A program made the position numbers and the translations under genes. A DNA stretch of 64,000 bases from Pseudodesulfovibrio tunisiensis (GTDB lineage: Bacteria > Desulfobacterota > Desulfovibrionia > Desulfovibrionales > Desulfovibrionaceae), in assembly GCF_022809775.1 (NCBI RefSeq), contig NZ_CP094380.1, positions 682,001 to 746,000 on the forward strand, in the 5' to 3' direction. The notes beneath the pieces were generated by a model that was given only the letters and a program-made list of their open reading frames with translations, did no database searches and had not been told where the DNA came from. Shown here piece after piece: positions 61,781 to 64,000 of this stretch. Position 1 is the stretch's first letter. Each line of letters starts with the position of its first letter.

Positions 61781-62328
61781 ACAGCAGATTCTTCATTTAC
61801 CCGTATTGCGAGGCGGGCGGGAAGCGCACGTTTTCGGACGAACAGATTCGGGGGCTGTATCGGCGCATGGTCGAAGACGGCACGGCTGGCCTCGTGTTCA
61901 TGGGCAGCGGCATCGACGGCGAGGATGCCTTTCTTGCGGTCATGCAGTCGCCCGGCACGCATCCCTATGTGCTGTTCGTTCAGGGACTGCCTGCCGGAAT
62001 CGTCTGGCTGAACCGCATTCAGTACCGCTGGGCGCAGATGCATTTCTGCACCTTCCGGGAAGTCTGGGGGAGGACCGCCGTGGAGCTTGGCAGGCATGTG
62101 AACCGGACCCTGCTCGAAATGCGGGACAGTCGGGGACGATACTGTCTGGACATGCTCGTGGGCATTCTTCCGGCCCGCAACCGGCTGGCCGTGAGCTATG
62201 TCCGCAAGTGTTTCGGCAGGATCACCGGGGAACTGCCCCGGGGCGTTTACAACCCGCAGACCGGGCAGAGCGAGAAGGCCTACATCATCACCCTGACCAG
62301 AGAGGGGATTCGAAATGAAAGTGATTGA
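61777..62328 (+). CDS. GNAT-like phage protein
   Basis: 183 residues. YVLFVQGLPAGIVWLNRIQYRWAQMHFCTFREVWGR and LVGILPARNRLAVSYVRKCFGRITGELPRG resemble the strand-helix core of GNAT acetyltransferases that occur in phage structural operons, but the acetyl-CoA loop is atypical (PARNRLAV). Overlaps the previous and next genes. Confidence 0.65.
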   Translation: MNSRFFIYPYCEAGGKRTFSDEQIRGLYRRMVEDGTAGLVFMGSGIDGEDAFLAVMQSPGTHPYVLFVQGLPAGIVWLNRIQYRWAQMHFCTFREVWGRTAVELGRHVNRTLLEMRDSRGRYCLDMLVGILPARNRLAVSYVRKCFGRITGELPRGVYNPQTGQSEKAYIITLTREGIRNESD

Positions 62329-62884
62329 ACGCGTGGTGCTGGACATGGAGACCATGACGGTCCTTGAGGAGGATTCCCACGAATACTCGGGTCCGGTCGC
62401 GCTGTGCAAGGGCGGAAGCGGCGGCTCCACCACGACCGTGGACAAGGAATACAACAACCGCATGGCCACGCTTTCCGAGGAGCAGCAGGACTGGGCGCGG
62501 GAATACTTCAACTTCTGGAAGTCCGACTACAAGCCCGTGGAGTCCGCCATGCTCGAAGCGAACAAGGCCGAGATCGCGCAGAAGAAGCCCGTGCAGGAAG
62601 CCTTCTACAGGCAGAGCCTCGAAGGAGCCGATCCTGCTGCCCGGGCCATGCAGGCCGGGGCGGATGTGACCCATTCCTTTGCCAACGCCAACGAGCAGAT
62701 GGTTCGGGGTGCCTCGCGCATGGGGCTTGATCCCACGTCCGGGAAGTTCGCCTCGGCAATGACGGGCATGACAACGGATCAGGCCGCCAAGCGGGCCGGA
62801 GCCATGACCATGGGCCGCAGGACTGGCGAGGATGATCAGTACAAGCGTCTGGCTACGGCCATGGGCATGACCAAGGGGGAGTAA
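62315..62884 (+). CDS. probable internal virion (ejection) protein
   Basis: 189 residues. LSEEQQDWAREYFNFWKSDYKPVESAMLEANKAEIAQ and helical, Ala/Met-rich C-terminal half (ANEQMVRGASRMGLDPTSGKFASAMTGMT) fit an internal protein ejected with DNA in podoviruses. Overlaps the previous gene by 14 nt. Family not certain. Confidence 0.7.
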   Translation: MKVIERVVLDMETMTVLEEDSHEYSGPVALCKGGSGGSTTTVDKEYNNRMATLSEEQQDWAREYFNFWKSDYKPVESAMLEANKAEIAQKKPVQEAFYRQSLEGADPAARAMQAGADVTHSFANANEQMVRGASRMGLDPTSGKFASAMTGMTTDQAAKRAGAMTMGRRTGEDDQYKRLATAMGMTKGE

Positions 62885-62888
62885 GCGA

Positions 62889-63170
62889 ATGTACAGAGTG
62901 ATGAATCCGGCGGACAGGGCAACGCAGCAGATGCAGGGCGCGACCAGCACCATGGGGTCCTTGCAGCAGAAGCGGGACGTGAAGACCACTGTGCCGGGCC
63001 ATACCGCTGGCGGGGCTATTGGTGGAGCCTTGGGCGGTGCCGTGGCCGGAGCAGGTGTCGGCTCCATGATGGCCGCGGAAGGCGCGACTGGATTGATGGC
63101 GGGAATCGGTGGTCCGGTTCCGATGCTCATCGGCGCAGGTCTGGGCGCGGCAGCGTATCTTTTTTCCTGA
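62889..63170 (+). CDS. glycine-rich hydrophobic ejection-like protein
   Basis: 93 residues. The C-terminal half is a glycine-zipper-like hydrophobic region (AGGAIGGALGGAVAGAGVGSMMAAEGATGLMAGIGGPVPMLIGAG), as in small proteins thought to form membrane channels for DNA entry. An inverted-repeat element begins directly at its stop codon. Confidence 0.72.
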   Translation: MYRVMNPADRATQQMQGATSTMGSLQQKRDVKTTVPGHTAGGAIGGALGGAVAGAGVGSMMAAEGATGLMAGIGGPVPMLIGAGLGAAAYLFS

Positions 63171-63295
63171 CAGGCTGTCCCGAAACGGCGATCTGCGGCG
63201 TTGCGTCGAAAAGTTCAAACCCTCGCGTATTGCCTCATACGCATCGGCCTTGAACCTTTCTCGCGCCTTGCATCTCACCATTTCGGAACAGCCTG
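63171..63295. mobile_element. MITE/REPIN-like palindromic element
   Basis: 125 bp with 18-bp imperfect terminal inverted repeats (CAGGCTGTCCCGAAACGG and CCATTTCGGAACAGCCTG, 16 of 18 matching) and further internal pairing (GTTCAA near 63218 with TTGAAC near 63250). It has no coding frame, abuts a stop codon and precedes the next gene's ribosome site by 20 nt. Confidence 0.6.
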
Positions 63296-63324
63296 TGTTT
63301 TCAATGGACAGATAGGAGGTTGAA

Positions 63325-64000
63325 ATGCCTGATCAGTACGGACGGTTTTCCATGCAGGACGGCATGAAGATAGGGGCGGACATTTCCGCCATGATGAACG
63401 CAAACAAGCGAAACGAGCTGCGTGACGAACAGCTGAAGGAAATTCGGCAGGGCAGACAGGACCGCGAAGAGGTCGGGCAGGGCTTTGCCGCCTTGCAGAA
63501 CGGGCAGGACGTGCCTGAAAACCTGTCTCCGCAGAATCGTGTGGCCGCGCAGGGACTCTATGCCACATCCCTTGGGCATGGCGATGCCATTGCCACGTCG
63601 CAGGCCAATGAGGCCGCACGCAAGTATGCCGAGGAATGGAAGCGGAACGGCGGTGACGTGAACAGGCTCCATGCCCCGTCCAATGCGGCGGAAATGGCCG
63701 GACAGAGCAGTTTCTTCAGGGGGCTGACCGACAACGAGGTTGCCCGCGACCAGCTCAGAAAGGCGCAGATGGGCCGCATCAGCCAGCAGTATTCCACGTT
63801 TCGGCCTCATGCCATTGAAGCCCTGAAATGCATTCAGGCCGGGGACACGGCCGGAGCCCGTCCGCACATCGAGGCGGCAGGCAAGGCTGCGCCCATTCCG
63901 TACCGCTACAAATGGGATGAAGGTTCCGGCTTCTATGTCGAGGAGTTCCGCGACAACCGGACAGGCAGATGGGAGCAGAATCGTCATGTGACCGAGGAGG
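63325..64000 (+). CDS. large ejection-type protein, partial (runs off window)
   Basis: At least 225 codons open to the edge, starting at ATG 63325 after a strong AGGAGG site. Sequence is helical and Gln/Ala/Asn-rich (MPDQYGRFSMQDGMKIGADISAMMNANKRNELRDEQLKEI; YATSLGHGDAIATSQANEAARKYAEEWK), typical of large internal virion proteins of podoviruses. The C-terminus lies outside the window. Confidence 0.75.
   Translation, partial: MPDQYGRFSMQDGMKIGADISAMMNANKRNELRDEQLKEIRQGRQDREEVGQGFAALQNGQDVPENLSPQNRVAAQGLYATSLGHGDAIATSQANEAARKYAEEWKRNGGDVNRLHAPSNAAEMAGQSSFFRGLTDNEVARDQLRKAQMGRISQQYSTFRPHAIEALKCIQAGDTAGARPHIEAAGKAAPIPYRYKWDEGSGFYVEEFRDNRTGRWEQNRHVTEE

Overview
The window looks like the chromosome of a sulfate-reducing deltaproteobacterium of the Desulfovibrio/Pseudodesulfovibrio group. 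This rests on the short Desulfovibrio-type [4Fe-4S] ferredoxin, the GC-rich codon use and the overall gene set; it is an inference, not a search result.

Positions 1 to about 28.1 kb are host chromosome. In order they hold: an FAD/NAD oxidoreductase; a CHASE2-adenylate cyclase divergent from a TolC/ABC/HlyD type I secretion operon; a ferredoxin; small housekeeping genes (GNAT, DUF1499 lipoprotein, engB, aroQ, efp, ftsK, lolA, an RluB/RsuA-type pseudouridine synthase, yedF, DUF374 acyltransferase); a CstA/BtsT-type carbon transporter with a LytS/LytTR two-component pair; and a complete ribose locus rbsDACBKR on the minus strand. A tandem LytTR-like repeat lies upstream of the cstA-type gene and a long palindromic LacI-type operator lies upstream of rbsD. 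rbsK is frameshifted.

A tRNA-Ser(CGA) at 28032-28123 is the insertion site of a prophage that fills the rest of the window and runs off the right edge. Its left arm is a minus-strand operon (Zn-finger proteins, YqaJ exonuclease, DUF1351, RecT, CI-type HTH, Xis-like protein, integrase). It is driven by a promoter almost identical in layout to the rightward early promoter, and both carry the operator TACC-N4-GGTA next to a repressor gene and a Cro-like gene. Between the two control regions sits an AT-rich cargo pair (TcmP and DUF5131) with its own terminator. Rightward early genes (CII-like, two paralogous replication proteins with an iteron array inside the second, VRR-NUC nuclease) lead into an accessory zone at 41.4-46.8 kb. 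That zone holds a Fic AMPylator, a decayed gene remnant, YefM-YoeB, an antirepressor, a tiny ribbon-helix-helix protein, and two membrane/secreted proteins of unknown role; part of it is bounded by long direct repeats.

From 46.8 kb the late genes follow: DUF5675, holin, terminase, P22-like portal, scaffold (frameshifted), N4-gp56-type capsid, adaptor and tail fibre proteins with a glycine-rich receptor-binding tip, then ejection-like proteins. This suggests a short-tailed (podovirus-like) phage. A 125-bp imperfect palindrome resembling a MITE/REPIN lies among the ejection genes. Three independent frameshifts in the window (rbsK, tcmP, scaffold) can each be repaired by removing one G from a G run, so sequencing error must be weighed before calling them biological.
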